Source: CAYSAQ01 sp964429235
GTDB lineage: Bacteria > Margulisbacteria > Riflemargulisbacteria > GWF2-35-9 > DYQY01
Direction of reading: 5' to 3'
Length of the DNA: 64,000 nt
Assembly (NCBI GenBank): GCA_964429235.1
Contig: CAYSAQ010000004.1
Span: 78,531-142,530 of the forward strand
Below are positions 1 through 8,613 of this stretch, in pieces; positions within the stretch are counted from its first letter, which is position 1; every line of letters begins with the position of its first letter. A model generated the notes under the pieces. It was not told the origin of the DNA. It saw only the letters and a program-made list of their open reading frames with translations, and searched no databases. A program made the position numbers and the translations under genes.

Positions 1-1
1 T

Positions 2-1273
2 AAGAATAAATCTGTTCTTGTTATTCGCAAAGAACCAAAGTCGTTGATACCTTGTGGTATCCCCTATACCTTTGGAACACTTGATAACATAGAGGATGAC
101 ATTAAACCTATTACTGGTGCGCAAAAGGCCGGTGTTGAATTTTTGTTTAATGAAGTTGTCTCAGTTGATGCAAACCAAAAAGAATTAACTTTGAAAACAA
201 AAGAAAAGGTTACTTATGATAAATTGATATTTGCGACTGGTTCAAATCCTTTTGTCCCTCCAATTACTGGTCATGACTTACCTGGTGTTGTAACAATTAG
301 TAAGGAATTTGAATATATAAAAAAAGTAAATAATATTTTAGCAAATGCAAAAAAAGTTGTAGTTATTGGTGCCGGATTTATTGGTGTTGAAGTAAGTGAT
401 GAAATTGCAAAAAGTAACAAAGAAGTTACATTAATTGAATCAATGGATAGTATCTTGCCCTTAGCTTTTGATAAAGACGTTATTGGCTCTGTTAAAAATA
501 CGCTTATTAAACATGGGGTTATTCTCAAAACAGGTGAAATGGTAAAAGCTATTATTGAAGATGATGGCAAAGTATCAGGAGTAAGTCTTAAAAATGGTGA
601 AACCATTGAGGCAGATATGGTGATACTCTCAATTGGCTATCGTCCTAATTCAAACCTTGCTAAAGATACAGGTCTTGAAATAAGTAAGTTTGGAGGTATT
701 GTTGTCGATGAATATCTTCGTACTTCTGAAAAGGATATTTTTGCTGTTGGCGATTGTGTAAGTCATAAAGACTTTTTTTCTCATAAACCTTCAAATGTTA
801 TGTTGGCATCCACAGGAGCTTCTGAAGCAAGGATAGCTGGAATGAATCTTTATGATATAAAAGTTGTACGTCAATCAAAAGGAAGTATCGCTATATTTTC
901 TACATCTCTTGGAGAAATTTCAATTGCAGCAGCAGGTATGACTGAACATACAGCTGTTGTAGAGGGGTTTAATGTCGTTGTAGGTAAAAGTGAAGGAAAG
1001 GATCAACATCCAGGAAAGCTTCCACATTGTTGCAATCAAACCGTGAAATTAGTTTTTGCAGAGAAAAGCAGATTGTTGCTTGGTGCTCAAATCACAGGAG
1101 GTCAATCAACTGGTGAAATGATAAATATATTAGGACTCGCTCTTCAAAAAAATATGACTGCAGTTGAACTTTCTGTTTTACAGTATGGTACGCATCCAAA
1201 GCTTACGGCAGGACCAGGGCTGTATCCAATTGTATCAGCAGCAATAGATGCTTTATGTAAAATGGATTTTTAG
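2..1273 (+). CDS. FAD/NAD(P)-dependent oxidoreductase, CoA-disulfide reductase/NADH oxidase family (5' partial)
   Basis: The gene enters the window already in frame: codons from position 2 translate without a stop and the true start lies upstream, so the TTG at 44 is not the start. The motif IPCGIPY (Cys codon 53-55) matches the redox cysteine of the CoA-disulfide reductase, NADH oxidase and NADH peroxidase family. An NAD-binding GAGFIGVE loop lies near codons 346-400, the FAD-binding AVGDC motif follows, and a C-terminal dimerisation domain completes the protein. Members reduce CoA disulfide, persulfides or O2 with NAD(P)H. Next to a hydrogenase operon, a role in oxygen or sulfur detoxification or NADH reoxidation is likely. 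The exact substrate cannot be told. No rhodanese domain follows. Confidence 0.9.
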   Translation, partial: KNKSVLVIRKEPKSLIPCGIPYTFGTLDNIEDDIKPITGAQKAGVEFLFNEVVSVDANQKELTLKTKEKVTYDKLIFATGSNPFVPPITGHDLPGVVTISKEFEYIKKVNNILANAKKVVVIGAGFIGVEVSDEIAKSNKEVTLIESMDSILPLAFDKDVIGSVKNTLIKHGVILKTGEMVKAIIEDDGKVSGVSLKNGETIEADMVILSIGYRPNSNLAKDTGLEISKFGGIVVDEYLRTSEKDIFAVGDCVSHKDFFSHKPSNVMLASTGASEARIAGMNLYDIKVVRQSKGSIAIFSTSLGEISIAAAGMTEHTAVVEGFNVVVGKSEGKDQHPGKLPHCCNQTVKLVFAEKSRLLLGAQITGGQSTGEMINILGLALQKNMTAVELSVLQYGTHPKLTAGPGLYPIVSAAIDALCKMDF

Positions 1274-1349
1274 ATATTTTTAGACAGAAGTAGTATTATA
1301 AAATTAACGCATTATAATTTGGCTAAATAATTTTCTAGGAGGATTAATT

Positions 1350-1823
1350 ATGAATAAATTTCTTTTGAGTCTTATTTCTATTCTTTGTTTGGTAATCATT
1401 TTTCTTATATTTTCACTTAATAAAGTGGATACTGGATTTATTAGTATTAAAAGTTCTCATAATGTAAAAAACACCGCAGATCAACTGGAAAAAATTTTAA
1501 TAAATAAAGGGATGACGGTGTTTGCAAGAATCAATCATGCGTCTGCAGCAGAAAAAATTGGTAAAAAATTAGCGCCAACTGAATTAATTATTTTTGGTAA
1601 TCCCAAAGTAGGAACTCCTCTTATGCAAGATAACCAAAGCGTAGCTATAGATCTCCCTCAAAAGGCCCTAATATGGGAGGACAAGGATGGAGTAGTGTGG
1701 TTTTCATATAATACCCCTAAGTATCTCAAAAAACGACATAGCCTCACTAGAAGTGATGACCTTTTAAAAAAGATTGAAGGCGTATTAGAAATTTTTTCTA
1801 AGGCAGCAACATCTGAACTTTAA
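1350..1823 (+). CDS. DUF302 domain protein, membrane-anchored
   Basis: 157 residues. An N-terminal hydrophobic segment (about residues 4-23) acts as signal or anchor. It is followed by a DUF302 domain with the motifs INHASAAEKIG, FGNPKVGTPLM and DLPQKALIWED, which are typical of that family. The domain has no settled biochemical role, though it often occurs in small periplasmic proteins near redox genes. A strong Shine-Dalgarno (AGGAGG at 1337-1342) sets the start. The gene lies between the flavoprotein and the rex operon on the same strand, but rex has its own promoter. Confidence 0.85.
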   Translation: MNKFLLSLISILCLVIIFLIFSLNKVDTGFISIKSSHNVKNTADQLEKILINKGMTVFARINHASAAEKIGKKLAPTELIIFGNPKVGTPLMQDNQSVAIDLPQKALIWEDKDGVVWFSYNTPKYLKKRHSLTRSDDLLKKIEGVLEIFSKAATSEL

Positions 1824-1833
1824 AATATATTAA

Positions 1834-1862
1834 TTGACAAATAGTATTAGATTAGATATATT
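1834..1862 (+). promoter_or_regulatory. Promoter of the rex-hydrogenase operon
   Basis: TTGACA (1834-1839) and TATATT (1857-1862) are separated by exactly 17 bases, an almost consensus housekeeping promoter. The -10 runs directly into a long palindrome, so repressor binding there would block RNA polymerase. Confidence 0.85.
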
Positions 1863-1890
1863 TATATCGATAAATAATTATCGATATAAA
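1861..1890. promoter_or_regulatory. Palindromic operator, probable Rex site (autoregulation)
   Basis: A perfect inverted repeat has 13-base arms (TTTATATCGATAA and TTATCGATATAAA) around ATAA. The inner part, TCGATAA-N4-TTATCGA, has the spacing and most bases of the known Rex consensus TTGTTAA-N4-TTAACAA. It lies between the -10 and the rex ribosome site, where a NADH/NAD+-controlled repressor would sit. That Rex itself binds here is inference from position and resemblance. Confidence 0.75.
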
Positions 1891-1901
1891 GAGGAGCTAT
1901 T

Positions 1902-2555
1902 ATGACTAATACAATAACATCAATACCTTATCCAACTTTAAGACGTTATCCTCTATATATTCAAGTTATTGAGAATCTTTTGGAGCAAGATAAAACACAT
2001 GTAAGTAGCTCTTATATAGCTAAAATATTAGGTAAAGAAGCTATCCAGGTAAGAAAAGATTTAGCCTATAGTAAAATTGTTGGACAACCTCGAATAGGAT
2101 TTCCATTAAAAGATTTAAAAGAAAAAATATACGATATGCTTGGGTGGAACAATACTCATGATGCTTTTTTAGTTGGAGCTGGCAATTTAGGTGTTGCTTT
2201 GTCTGGCTATTCTAAGTTTGAAGATTATGGGCTTAATATCCTTGCACTTTTTGATACTCAAGAAGATAAAATTGGAACAAAAGCACATGGCAAAGAGATA
2301 TTTCATATTAATAAAATAGCTGATTTAGTTGCTAGATTCCATGTAAACATCGGGATTCTTGCTGTACCTGGAGACGTTGCTCAAGAAGTTACTGACATTA
2401 TGATTGATGCTGGCATCAATTGTATTTGGAGTTTTTCTAATCGAAAACTGATTGTGCCTGAAAATGTTATTGTCGAACAGGTTAATCTAGCAGCTAGTTT
2501 GGCAGTTTTGCATAATAAAATGAAAAGAAGAGCTGGAAATAACAATGGAAGCTAA
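1902..2555 (+). CDS. rex: Redox-sensing transcriptional repressor Rex
   Basis: 217 residues, the usual Rex length. The N-terminal winged-helix domain (about 1-80) contains the family signature SSSYIAKILGKEAIQVRKDL. A Rossmann fold with GAGNLG at 92-97 binds NAD(H), and a C-terminal helix allows domain-swapped dimers. Rex represses fermentation and hydrogenase genes when NAD+/NADH is high and is released by NADH. Here it heads the hydrogenase operon behind its own promoter and palindrome, and the next gene starts inside its 3' end. SD is GAGGAG just before the ATG. Confidence 0.95.
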   Translation: MTNTITSIPYPTLRRYPLYIQVIENLLEQDKTHVSSSYIAKILGKEAIQVRKDLAYSKIVGQPRIGFPLKDLKEKIYDMLGWNNTHDAFLVGAGNLGVALSGYSKFEDYGLNILALFDTQEDKIGTKAHGKEIFHINKIADLVARFHVNIGILAVPGDVAQEVTDIMIDAGINCIWSFSNRKLIVPENVIVEQVNLAASLAVLHNKMKRRAGNNNGS

Positions 2556-2814
2556 GTTTGTTATTACTATTTGCATGGGAAGCTCATGTTTCTCTCGCGG
2601 GAACAATAAAATAATTGGAATTATAAATGAGTATGTTAGTGCTCATAATTTAACCAAATATTGTGAGATAAAAGGATCTTTGTGTGCAGGTTCTTGTAAT
2701 ACTGGTCCCAATATCAATATTAATGATACAAAATATTCTAATATTACTGAAAATGCTATTACTGAAATTTTGGATTTTCATTTTAATCAGTTGAAAGGAT
2801 CCACTAGTGAATAG
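2545..2814 (+). CDS. Thioredoxin-like [2Fe-2S] ferredoxin (NuoE/HydC C-terminal type)
   Basis: 89 residues. CMGSSC near the N-terminus and CAGSCNTGP near the middle give the C-x4-C plus C-x3-C pattern that binds a [2Fe-2S] cluster in NuoE-like ferredoxins. It is shorter than full NuoE or HydC, having only the thioredoxin-like domain. It overlaps rex by 11 bases and the next gene by 8, so it is translated as part of the operon. It probably carries electrons to or from the adjacent hydrogenase proteins. There is no NuoF/HydB-type flavoprotein nearby, so a bifurcating trimer is not encoded here. Confidence 0.85.
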   Translation: MEAKFVITICMGSSCFSRGNNKIIGIINEYVSAHNLTKYCEIKGSLCAGSCNTGPNININDTKYSNITENAITEILDFHFNQLKGSTSE

Positions 2815-4531
2815 TAAAAACGCAATTATATATACTGAATCTACAAATTGCCAAGATTGCTATAAATGCATTCGACATTGCCCTGTTAAAGCTATACAGA
2901 TACTAGATGGTCATGCATCTATTATAGCTGAGAAATGCATAATGTGCGGTACATGTGTTGATATATGCCCATCAAATGCAAAAAAAATACGCGATGATAT
3001 GGATATATTAAGGATTATGTTAAAGCGTAAAGAAAAGATAATTATTTCTTTAGCACCTAGTTATAAATCTGAGTTTAAAGATATCAGTGACGAGATGTTG
3101 ATAAAGGCTTTAAGAGATTGTGGTTTTGCTGCTGTTTCTGAAACAGCCTTAGGGGCACAAGAAGTTACAGCACATGTAGCTAAAATGCTTAAAGAAACCA
3201 AAAATGAAATAATCATTTCTTCTGCTTGTCCAGTAGTTGTGGATTTAATAAAAAAACATTATCCAGAACATGGATCAAAAGTAACTGATATTTATTCTCC
3301 ATTACTTGCCCATTCTAAAATGATAAAAGAATTTTATGGTCATGAATATAAAGTTGTTTTTGTTGGTCCCTGTATCGCAAAGAAAAGTGAATCTGATCAA
3401 TTTAAGCAATATATTGATTTGGTAATTTCATTTGATGAATTAGTTGGATTAATAGAAGAAAAAGAAATAAAAATTAGTTCTAATGCAAATAAAAAAGATT
3501 ATTTTTTTGAACCACAAAAGGCAATGGAAGGTGTTTTGTATCCTGTTGATGGAGGGATGATTGCTGGACTAAAGGATAATTGTTCTGTAAGTGATGCAGA
3601 CTATATGTCTTTCTCAGGTATTAATAAAATTATGGATATATTAGATACATTAGATGAAGAAAAGGTGAACAAAAATCTATTCTTAGAGTTATTGGCTTGT
3701 GATGGAGGTTGCGTTAATGGACCATGTACACGAAAAAGCTCTAATATAGCATTTAAGAGAAGATCAATAATTAATAATTTTGATAGCAATACTACTGTAA
3801 CAAAGGATAAACCCAAAATAGATATTCAGGGACAACGCATAGTTCATCCTGCAGAAATAAGTGAATTTACCCAGCAAGAGATAGCAAAAGCTCTTAGATC
3901 AATAGGTAAATATAAAATAGAAGATCAAATGAATTGTGGTAGTTGTGGATATGATAGCTGTATTGAATTTGCAAAAGCTTTATTACAGAAAAAGGCAGAA
4001 ACTAGCATGTGTGTTAGCTATATGAAAAAATTAGCTAGTAAAAAAGCTAATGCATTATTAATGTCTATGCCTAGTGGCGTAATCATTGTTGATGAAGAGA
4101 AAAAGATTGTGGAAAGCAATCTTCGGTTTGCTCAAATAGCAGGAGAAGATATAGTAGAGCTTTTTCAAAGTAAGCCAGGGTTGGAAGGTGCTAATTTTGC
4201 CAAGATAATGTCTATTACTCAGTATTTAGATTCTGTTTTAGAAACTGATATAAGTATCGAGAAAGACATTCGCTACAAGAATTCTATTTTACATATACAC
4301 GTTTTTCCTATTGAGTCTCATTGTCTAGTAGGTGTTATTTTCCAAGATATTACAGAACCATCTACCAGAAAAGAACATGTGATTAATAATGCTCAAAATG
4401 TAATAAAAAAGAATCTGGAAACAGTACAACAAATAGCATATTTGCTGGGTGAAAATGCTGCAGAATCTGAATCTACACTTAACTCTATTATTAATTCATT
4501 TTCAGTAGATATGGAGACTGATAATGATTGA
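2807..4531 (+). CDS. Sensory-type [FeFe] hydrogenase (HydS-like) with PAS domain
   Basis: 574 residues, GTG start with SD GAAAGGA. Order: two ferredoxin-type [4Fe-4S] motifs (residues 15-26 and 44-55), the H-cluster domain (about 75-310), a further four-cysteine Fe-S domain (C377, C380, C385, C402), a PAS domain (about 411-520) and a helical tail. H-cluster motifs are SSACP (C141), PCIAKK (C189) and LLACDGGC (C298, C302). The cysteine that shuttles protons in catalytic enzymes, the first C of TSCCP, is alanine (A140), as in group C sensory hydrogenases. There is no kinase domain. The following SpoIIE-like phosphatase is the likely output partner. H2 sensing is inferred from the family. Confidence 0.9.
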   Translation: MNSKNAIIYTESTNCQDCYKCIRHCPVKAIQILDGHASIIAEKCIMCGTCVDICPSNAKKIRDDMDILRIMLKRKEKIIISLAPSYKSEFKDISDEMLIKALRDCGFAAVSETALGAQEVTAHVAKMLKETKNEIIISSACPVVVDLIKKHYPEHGSKVTDIYSPLLAHSKMIKEFYGHEYKVVFVGPCIAKKSESDQFKQYIDLVISFDELVGLIEEKEIKISSNANKKDYFFEPQKAMEGVLYPVDGGMIAGLKDNCSVSDADYMSFSGINKIMDILDTLDEEKVNKNLFLELLACDGGCVNGPCTRKSSNIAFKRRSIINNFDSNTTVTKDKPKIDIQGQRIVHPAEISEFTQQEIAKALRSIGKYKIEDQMNCGSCGYDSCIEFAKALLQKKAETSMCVSYMKKLASKKANALLMSMPSGVIIVDEEKKIVESNLRFAQIAGEDIVELFQSKPGLEGANFAKIMSITQYLDSVLETDISIEKDIRYKNSILHIHVFPIESHCLVGVIFQDITEPSTRKEHVINNAQNVIKKNLETVQQIAYLLGENAAESESTLNSIINSFSVDMETDND

Positions 4532-5702
4532 TAAATTCTATATTGATATTGGCCATCGTAATCAATCAAAATATGGACAAAATGTTTCTGGCGATGTGTT
4601 TATCGCTAAAAAAGACATTGGCAACAGGACTCTTGGAGTATTGGCAGATGGATTAGGTAGTGGAATTAAGGCTAATGTTCTAGCAACACTTACCGCAACA
4701 ATGGCTGCAACATTCGTTAGTGAAGATATAGATATGAAAAAAGCAGCACAAATCATAATGAATACCTTGCCAGTTTGTAAAGAAAGAAAGATAAGTTATT
4801 GTACGTTTAGTATTCTAGACGCTCATAATAATGGGGATGTGCGGATTATTGAATATGATAATCCTCAGATGATTATTATTAGAAATAATAAAATATTTAA
4901 TATTAAAAAAGATGTGATTAGTGTATCTAATTTAAGTTTAGGTAACGTGAAAGTATATTTCACTGTTTTTACTCCTTTATTGAATGATAAAATTATATTT
5001 ATAACAGATGGGGTAACTCAGGCAGGAATGGGTAGTAATAATTTTCCTTTTGGTTGGGGTTTAGAAAATATAAAAGAATATGTGTTAAAAATACTTAAAA
5101 AAGATGAGGCTATGTCTGCTAGAAATTTATCTAAGAAGTTAGTAGCTGAAGCTCTAAGACATGATATTTATAAAGCAAAAGATGATATAAGTTGTATGGT
5201 AACTCATTTTAGAGAACCTAGAAAAATGCTGATAGCAACAGGTCCCCCATATCATGAAAAAAAAGATAATGAGTTAGCTTTAAGAATAGCTGATTTTAAG
5301 GGCAAGAAGGTGTTATGTGGAGGAACAACCGCATCAATTATTGCCAGAGAGCTCAATAGGACTGTTACAACTGACCTGTCTGTCATTGATCCAGATATTC
5401 CTCCTCCTTCAAAAATGGATGGAGTAGATTTAATTACTGATGGAGCATTAACATTGAGTAGGGTTGCTGAATATCTTAAATTAGAAGATGCAGAAAGATT
5501 GCCTAATAATGCAGCAACAACATTATTTGAATACCTTATAGATGCTGATAGCATTCATTTTATTGTAGGTACAAAAATCAACGAGGCACATCAAGATCCT
5601 AATTTGCCTGCTGAATTAGATATAAGAAGGAATCTGATTAAGCGTATTGTTAGACGTTTACAAAAGTATCAAATGAAAGAAGCAACATTTGAGTTGATAT
5701 AG
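4524..5702 (+). CDS. SpoIIE/PP2C-family serine phosphatase linked to the sensory hydrogenase
   Basis: 392 residues, overlapping the sensory hydrogenase by 8 bases. Residues about 1-230 form a PP2C/SpoIIE domain: VLADGLGSGIKAN and FITDGVTQAG carry metal-binding aspartates, and AKDDISCMV is the C-terminal acidic motif. A second conserved region of about 160 residues follows (VLCGGTTASIIARELNR, GVDLITDGALTLSR), as in phosphatases beside group C [FeFe] hydrogenases. It probably dephosphorylates a regulator in response to the hydrogenase state. No kinase or anti-sigma partner is in the window. Confidence 0.85.
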   Translation: MIDKFYIDIGHRNQSKYGQNVSGDVFIAKKDIGNRTLGVLADGLGSGIKANVLATLTATMAATFVSEDIDMKKAAQIIMNTLPVCKERKISYCTFSILDAHNNGDVRIIEYDNPQMIIIRNNKIFNIKKDVISVSNLSLGNVKVYFTVFTPLLNDKIIFITDGVTQAGMGSNNFPFGWGLENIKEYVLKILKKDEAMSARNLSKKLVAEALRHDIYKAKDDISCMVTHFREPRKMLIATGPPYHEKKDNELALRIADFKGKKVLCGGTTASIIARELNRTVTTDLSVIDPDIPPPSKMDGVDLITDGALTLSRVAEYLKLEDAERLPNNAATTLFEYLIDADSIHFIVGTKINEAHQDPNLPAELDIRRNLIKRIVRRLQKYQMKEATFELI

Positions 5703-5713
5703 GAGGTTAAGAA

Positions 5714-5977
5714 ATGAAAAAAATTAAAGTAAAAATATGTGCAGGAACAGCCTGTTATGTGATGGGAGCAAGTCATTTGTTATCATTAAAAGATTTCTTG
5801 GGAGATCTTTCAGAAATAGTAGAGATAGAGGCAACTAATTGTTTAGGTAAATGCAAAGATGGTTCGGTAGGTAATGCGCCTTTTGTACTTGTTGATGATG
5901 AGCTTATAACAGAAGCAACGATTGAAAAAGTTATAAATCATATTAAAAAACATAGGGGAGATAAAGCTGATGGATAG
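5714..5977 (+). CDS. Thioredoxin-like [2Fe-2S] ferredoxin, second copy
   Basis: 87 residues. CAGTAC (C-x4-C) and CLGKC (C-x3-C) are the ligands of a NuoE-type [2Fe-2S] domain. SD AGGAGG (5701-5706) precedes the ATG. It overlaps the following hydrogenase by 8 bases, so the pair is probably made together and this protein is the likely electron partner of that enzyme. It is a paralog of the ferredoxin at 2545, so each hydrogenase in the operon has its own small ferredoxin. Confidence 0.85.
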   Translation: MKKIKVKICAGTACYVMGASHLLSLKDFLGDLSEIVEIEATNCLGKCKDGSVGNAPFVLVDDELITEATIEKVINHIKKHRGDKADG

Positions 5978-7400
5978 TGATAATCATGCAAAAAGATTAA
6001 AAAAAAGATTATTAATAGAAATATCAAAATTGGCTTTCAATGATAGGTTAAAAGAAGATATCGATAAATTGCCTGTAAAATTATTTCCTAAAAATGCTCA
6101 GAATATAAGATGTTGTATTCACAAGGACAGAGCAGTTACTAAATATAGAATACAAGCTATTTTAGGGTTTAAGGCAGAAGATGAAACAGATGAGACAACT
6201 TCTTTAAGTGAATATGTTGAGATAGCTAAAAAAAGACAAAATATAACAGAGAGTAATTTAACAGTTTTAAGTGATGCTTGTAGTGCCTGTTTAAAAGGGC
6301 GTCATTATATAACAAATGTTTGTAAAGGATGTGTGGCTAGACCTTGTACCGTTGTTTGTCCAAAAAATGCTATATCAATGATTGATGGTCATGCAGTAAT
6401 AGATGAAAACTTGTGCATCGATTGCGGTAAATGCTTAAAAGTATGTCCATATCATGCCATAGTAAATATTCCCATTCCTTGTGAAGATAGTTGTCCTGTT
6501 AATGCTATTTCTAAGGATGAGAATGGGCTAGAAGTTATCGATGAAACAACGTGTATCAACTGTGGAAAATGCATGCTAGCTTGTCCCTTTGGAGCTATTA
6601 CAGAACAATCTCAGATTATAGATGTTATAACAAAATTAAAATCCAAACAAAAAGTAGCTGCTTTATTAGCACCTGCGATAGCGGGTCAGTTTCCTTATGA
6701 TTTTCAAAAGGTTATTGCTGCAACAAGAAAACTTGGATTTGATAAAGTTTACGAGGTTGCAACTGGAGCAAAAGAGACAGCGATAACTGAAGCTAAAGAG
6801 TTTGAACATAAAATGCAAGAAGGGAGTGAGTTTATGACAACAAGTTGTTGTCCTGCTTATATGGAGTTTGTAGAAAAGCATAGTCCAGAGTTAAAAGAAT
6901 ACGTTTCAGATACTCCAACACCAATGCATTTTACAGGGAAAATGGTAAAAGACATTAATAATGAGGATATCGTAACTGTTTTTATCAGTCCTTGTCCTGC
7001 TAAACGTGTTGAAGCTTTAAAAGACAATACTATTGATTATGTTTTAAGTGCTGAAGAATACGGTTCATTATTTGTTGCTGCTGAAATAGAAATAATAGAT
7101 TGCGATGCAGAAAAAGCTGATATCGATTCAGAAGAAAATGGTAGAGGTTTTCCTGTTATAGGTGGTGTTCTTAGTGCTGTAAAAAATTATGTATCTAACA
7201 ACATAGAAATAAAGCCTGTTGTTATAGATGGATTAGATAAAAATAATTGTGCAATATTAAAATCATTTACAAAAGGAAAATGTCCAGGTAACTTAGTTGA
7301 AGTTATGAGCTGTGCTGGCGGTTGTGTAGGTGGAGTTAATACCATCGAAACATCTGTTAAGGCTACTTATAAGGTTTCACAGTATAAGGATAAGCAGTAG
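5970..7400 (+). CDS. [FeFe] hydrogenase, catalytic, group B-like monomeric form
   Basis: 476 residues. A cysteine-rich N-terminal region (C104-C130) precedes two ferredoxin-type [4Fe-4S] sites (about 149-160 and 195-205), then the H-cluster domain. Motifs TSCCPA (291-296, both cysteines present), SPCPAKR (C342) and MSCAGGC (C448, C452) indicate a catalytically competent enzyme of the group B type. It would produce or consume H2 with reduced ferredoxin in the cytoplasm. It is the last hydrogenase gene of the Rex operon. The maturases HydE, HydF and HydG are not in this window and must lie elsewhere. Confidence 0.9.
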   Translation: MDSDNHAKRLKKRLLIEISKLAFNDRLKEDIDKLPVKLFPKNAQNIRCCIHKDRAVTKYRIQAILGFKAEDETDETTSLSEYVEIAKKRQNITESNLTVLSDACSACLKGRHYITNVCKGCVARPCTVVCPKNAISMIDGHAVIDENLCIDCGKCLKVCPYHAIVNIPIPCEDSCPVNAISKDENGLEVIDETTCINCGKCMLACPFGAITEQSQIIDVITKLKSKQKVAALLAPAIAGQFPYDFQKVIAATRKLGFDKVYEVATGAKETAITEAKEFEHKMQEGSEFMTTSCCPAYMEFVEKHSPELKEYVSDTPTPMHFTGKMVKDINNEDIVTVFISPCPAKRVEALKDNTIDYVLSAEEYGSLFVAAEIEIIDCDAEKADIDSEENGRGFPVIGGVLSAVKNYVSNNIEIKPVVIDGLDKNNCAILKSFTKGKCPGNLVEVMSCAGGCVGGVNTIETSVKATYKVSQYKDKQ

Positions 7401-7403
7401 TTT

Positions 7404-7598
7404 ATGGATGAAAAAATTAGGTCTAATATAAAACAAGGAAAGAATGTTTTAATTGTCTTAAAACAGGACCAGAGAAGCGGTAATCTGACCGAAGGTGTCG
7501 TTCAAGATATTCTCACAAAATCTCCTACACATCCACATGGTATAAAAGTAAGATTAACTAGTGGCGAAGTGGGACGAGTAAAGACAATATGCAGCTAA
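7404..7598 (+). CDS. ywbE: YwbE family protein (DUF2196)
   Basis: 64 residues, the full length of this small family. The sequence is recognisable by KNVLIVLKQDQRSGNLTEG, SPTHPHGIKVRL and GEVGRV. The start lies 3 bases after the hydrogenase stop and the end overlaps the next gene, so it may ride on the hydrogenase transcript. The function is unknown. The KOW-like beta-rich fold suggests nucleic-acid or ribosome association, which is a guess. Confidence 0.9.
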   Translation: MDEKIRSNIKQGKNVLIVLKQDQRSGNLTEGVVQDILTKSPTHPHGIKVRLTSGEVGRVKTICS

Positions 7599-8044
7599 CA
7601 TTATACATAGATGGTGATGCTTTCCCAAATATGTTAAAGACCATCCTGTTTCGAGCTATACAGCGATTAGAGCTCCAGACAGTAGTTGTTTCAAACAAGC
7701 CCATTACTATTGGAAAATCAGCTTATATTTCTTACATCATCGTTAGCCTTGGCGCTGACGAGGCAGATAATAAGATTGTAGAGATGGTTAAAGAAGGTGA
7801 CCTGGTTATCACAGCAGATATACCACTGGCGGATAGGATTATAACCAAAAATGCATATGCTATTGATCATCGTGGAGGACTCTTTAGCGAGGATAACATA
7901 AAACATTATTTAGCTATGAGGAATTTAATGCAGGAAATTCGTGATAATGGAGAACAAACATCGGGTCCAACTGCTTTTACAAAAACAGATGCACGTGATT
8001 TCGCAAATCAATTGAATAAACTTCTAGTAAAGATAGGTAAATAA
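7589..8044 (+). CDS. UPF0178 (DUF188) family protein, YaiI/YqxD type
   Basis: 151 residues. The pattern YIDGDAFPN, ADEADNKIVE, DLVITADIPLADRI and GPTAFTKTDARDFANQL is diagnostic of UPF0178. The conserved acidic residues resemble a PIN-like nuclease fold, but no activity has been established for the family. It overlaps ywbE by 10 bases. It is followed immediately by a convergent gene. Confidence 0.9.
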   Translation: MQLTLYIDGDAFPNMLKTILFRAIQRLELQTVVVSNKPITIGKSAYISYIIVSLGADEADNKIVEMVKEGDLVITADIPLADRIITKNAYAIDHRGGLFSEDNIKHYLAMRNLMQEIRDNGEQTSGPTAFTKTDARDFANQLNKLLVKIGK

Positions 8045-8046
8045 TA

Positions 8047-8613
8047 TCATCTGGATTTAATGTTTTGCTCACATAAATTTATTATTTCAATTAATCTTTT
8101 CTTTCTTGTTTCTTTACGCTTAGCGGAATATAGCCAATGCAAATAAGCTTTTTTATAACTTTTGCTAAAAGTTTGAAAGTTTTTAAACGCAATTTTGTTT
8201 TTATCAAATTCTTTCTTTAATTCATTTGTAATAATCAAGTTTTCTGCATTATCACTAATTGACCACGAGCCATCTGCTTTTGCATTTTTTATTTTTTGCA
8301 ATCCTGAATCATGTAATAAATCTTTTGCGATGAGTTTTTTTATGTGATCTTTATTTAGTTTACTCCATCCGCTTTTTGGCTTTCGAGGTGAGAAAAGTTG
8401 TTTTCTTTTTTCATCATCTATTTTTTTTACAACAGAATCAATCCAGCCATAACAAAGAGCTTCTTTTACTGCTTCTTCCCAGCGCATGCTTTCTTTTTTA
8501 CTACTTACCTTATGAAAAATAAGGTAGAGACCCTTTGATGAGCTGTGATTTATTGATAACCACTCACGCCATTCAATTCTATTTTTAAAGTATATTTCTT
8601 TTATTTTTTCCAT
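8047..8613 (-). CDS. YdeI/OmdA family protein
   Basis: 188 residues. The motifs RWEEAVKEALCYGWIDSVVK and FSPRKPKSGWSKLNK are typical of the YdeI/OmpD-associated (OmdA) family, sometimes named bacteriocin-protection proteins. It is cytoplasmic, with no signal peptide, and a Lys-rich C-terminus. Function is not established. It is convergent with the UPF0178 gene (2-base gap) and starts a patch of accessory-looking DNA. Confidence 0.8.
   Translation of the reverse strand: MEKIKEIYFKNRIEWREWLSINHSSSKGLYLIFHKVSSKKESMRWEEAVKEALCYGWIDSVVKKIDDEKRKQLFSPRKPKSGWSKLNKDHIKKLIAKDLLHDSGLQKIKNAKADGSWSISDNAENLIITNELKKEFDKNKIAFKNFQTFSKSYKKAYLHWLYSAKRKETRKKRLIEIINLCEQNIKSR

Noticed and set aside
44..46. TTG at 44 as a start of the flavoprotein
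   Set aside because: The frame is open to the window edge and the upstream residues (VLVIRKEP) match the family, so the gene simply begins outside.
2545..7400. A trimeric electron-bifurcating hydrogenase (HydABC)
   Set aside because: There is no NuoF/HydB-type flavoprotein, and the ferredoxins are single-domain.
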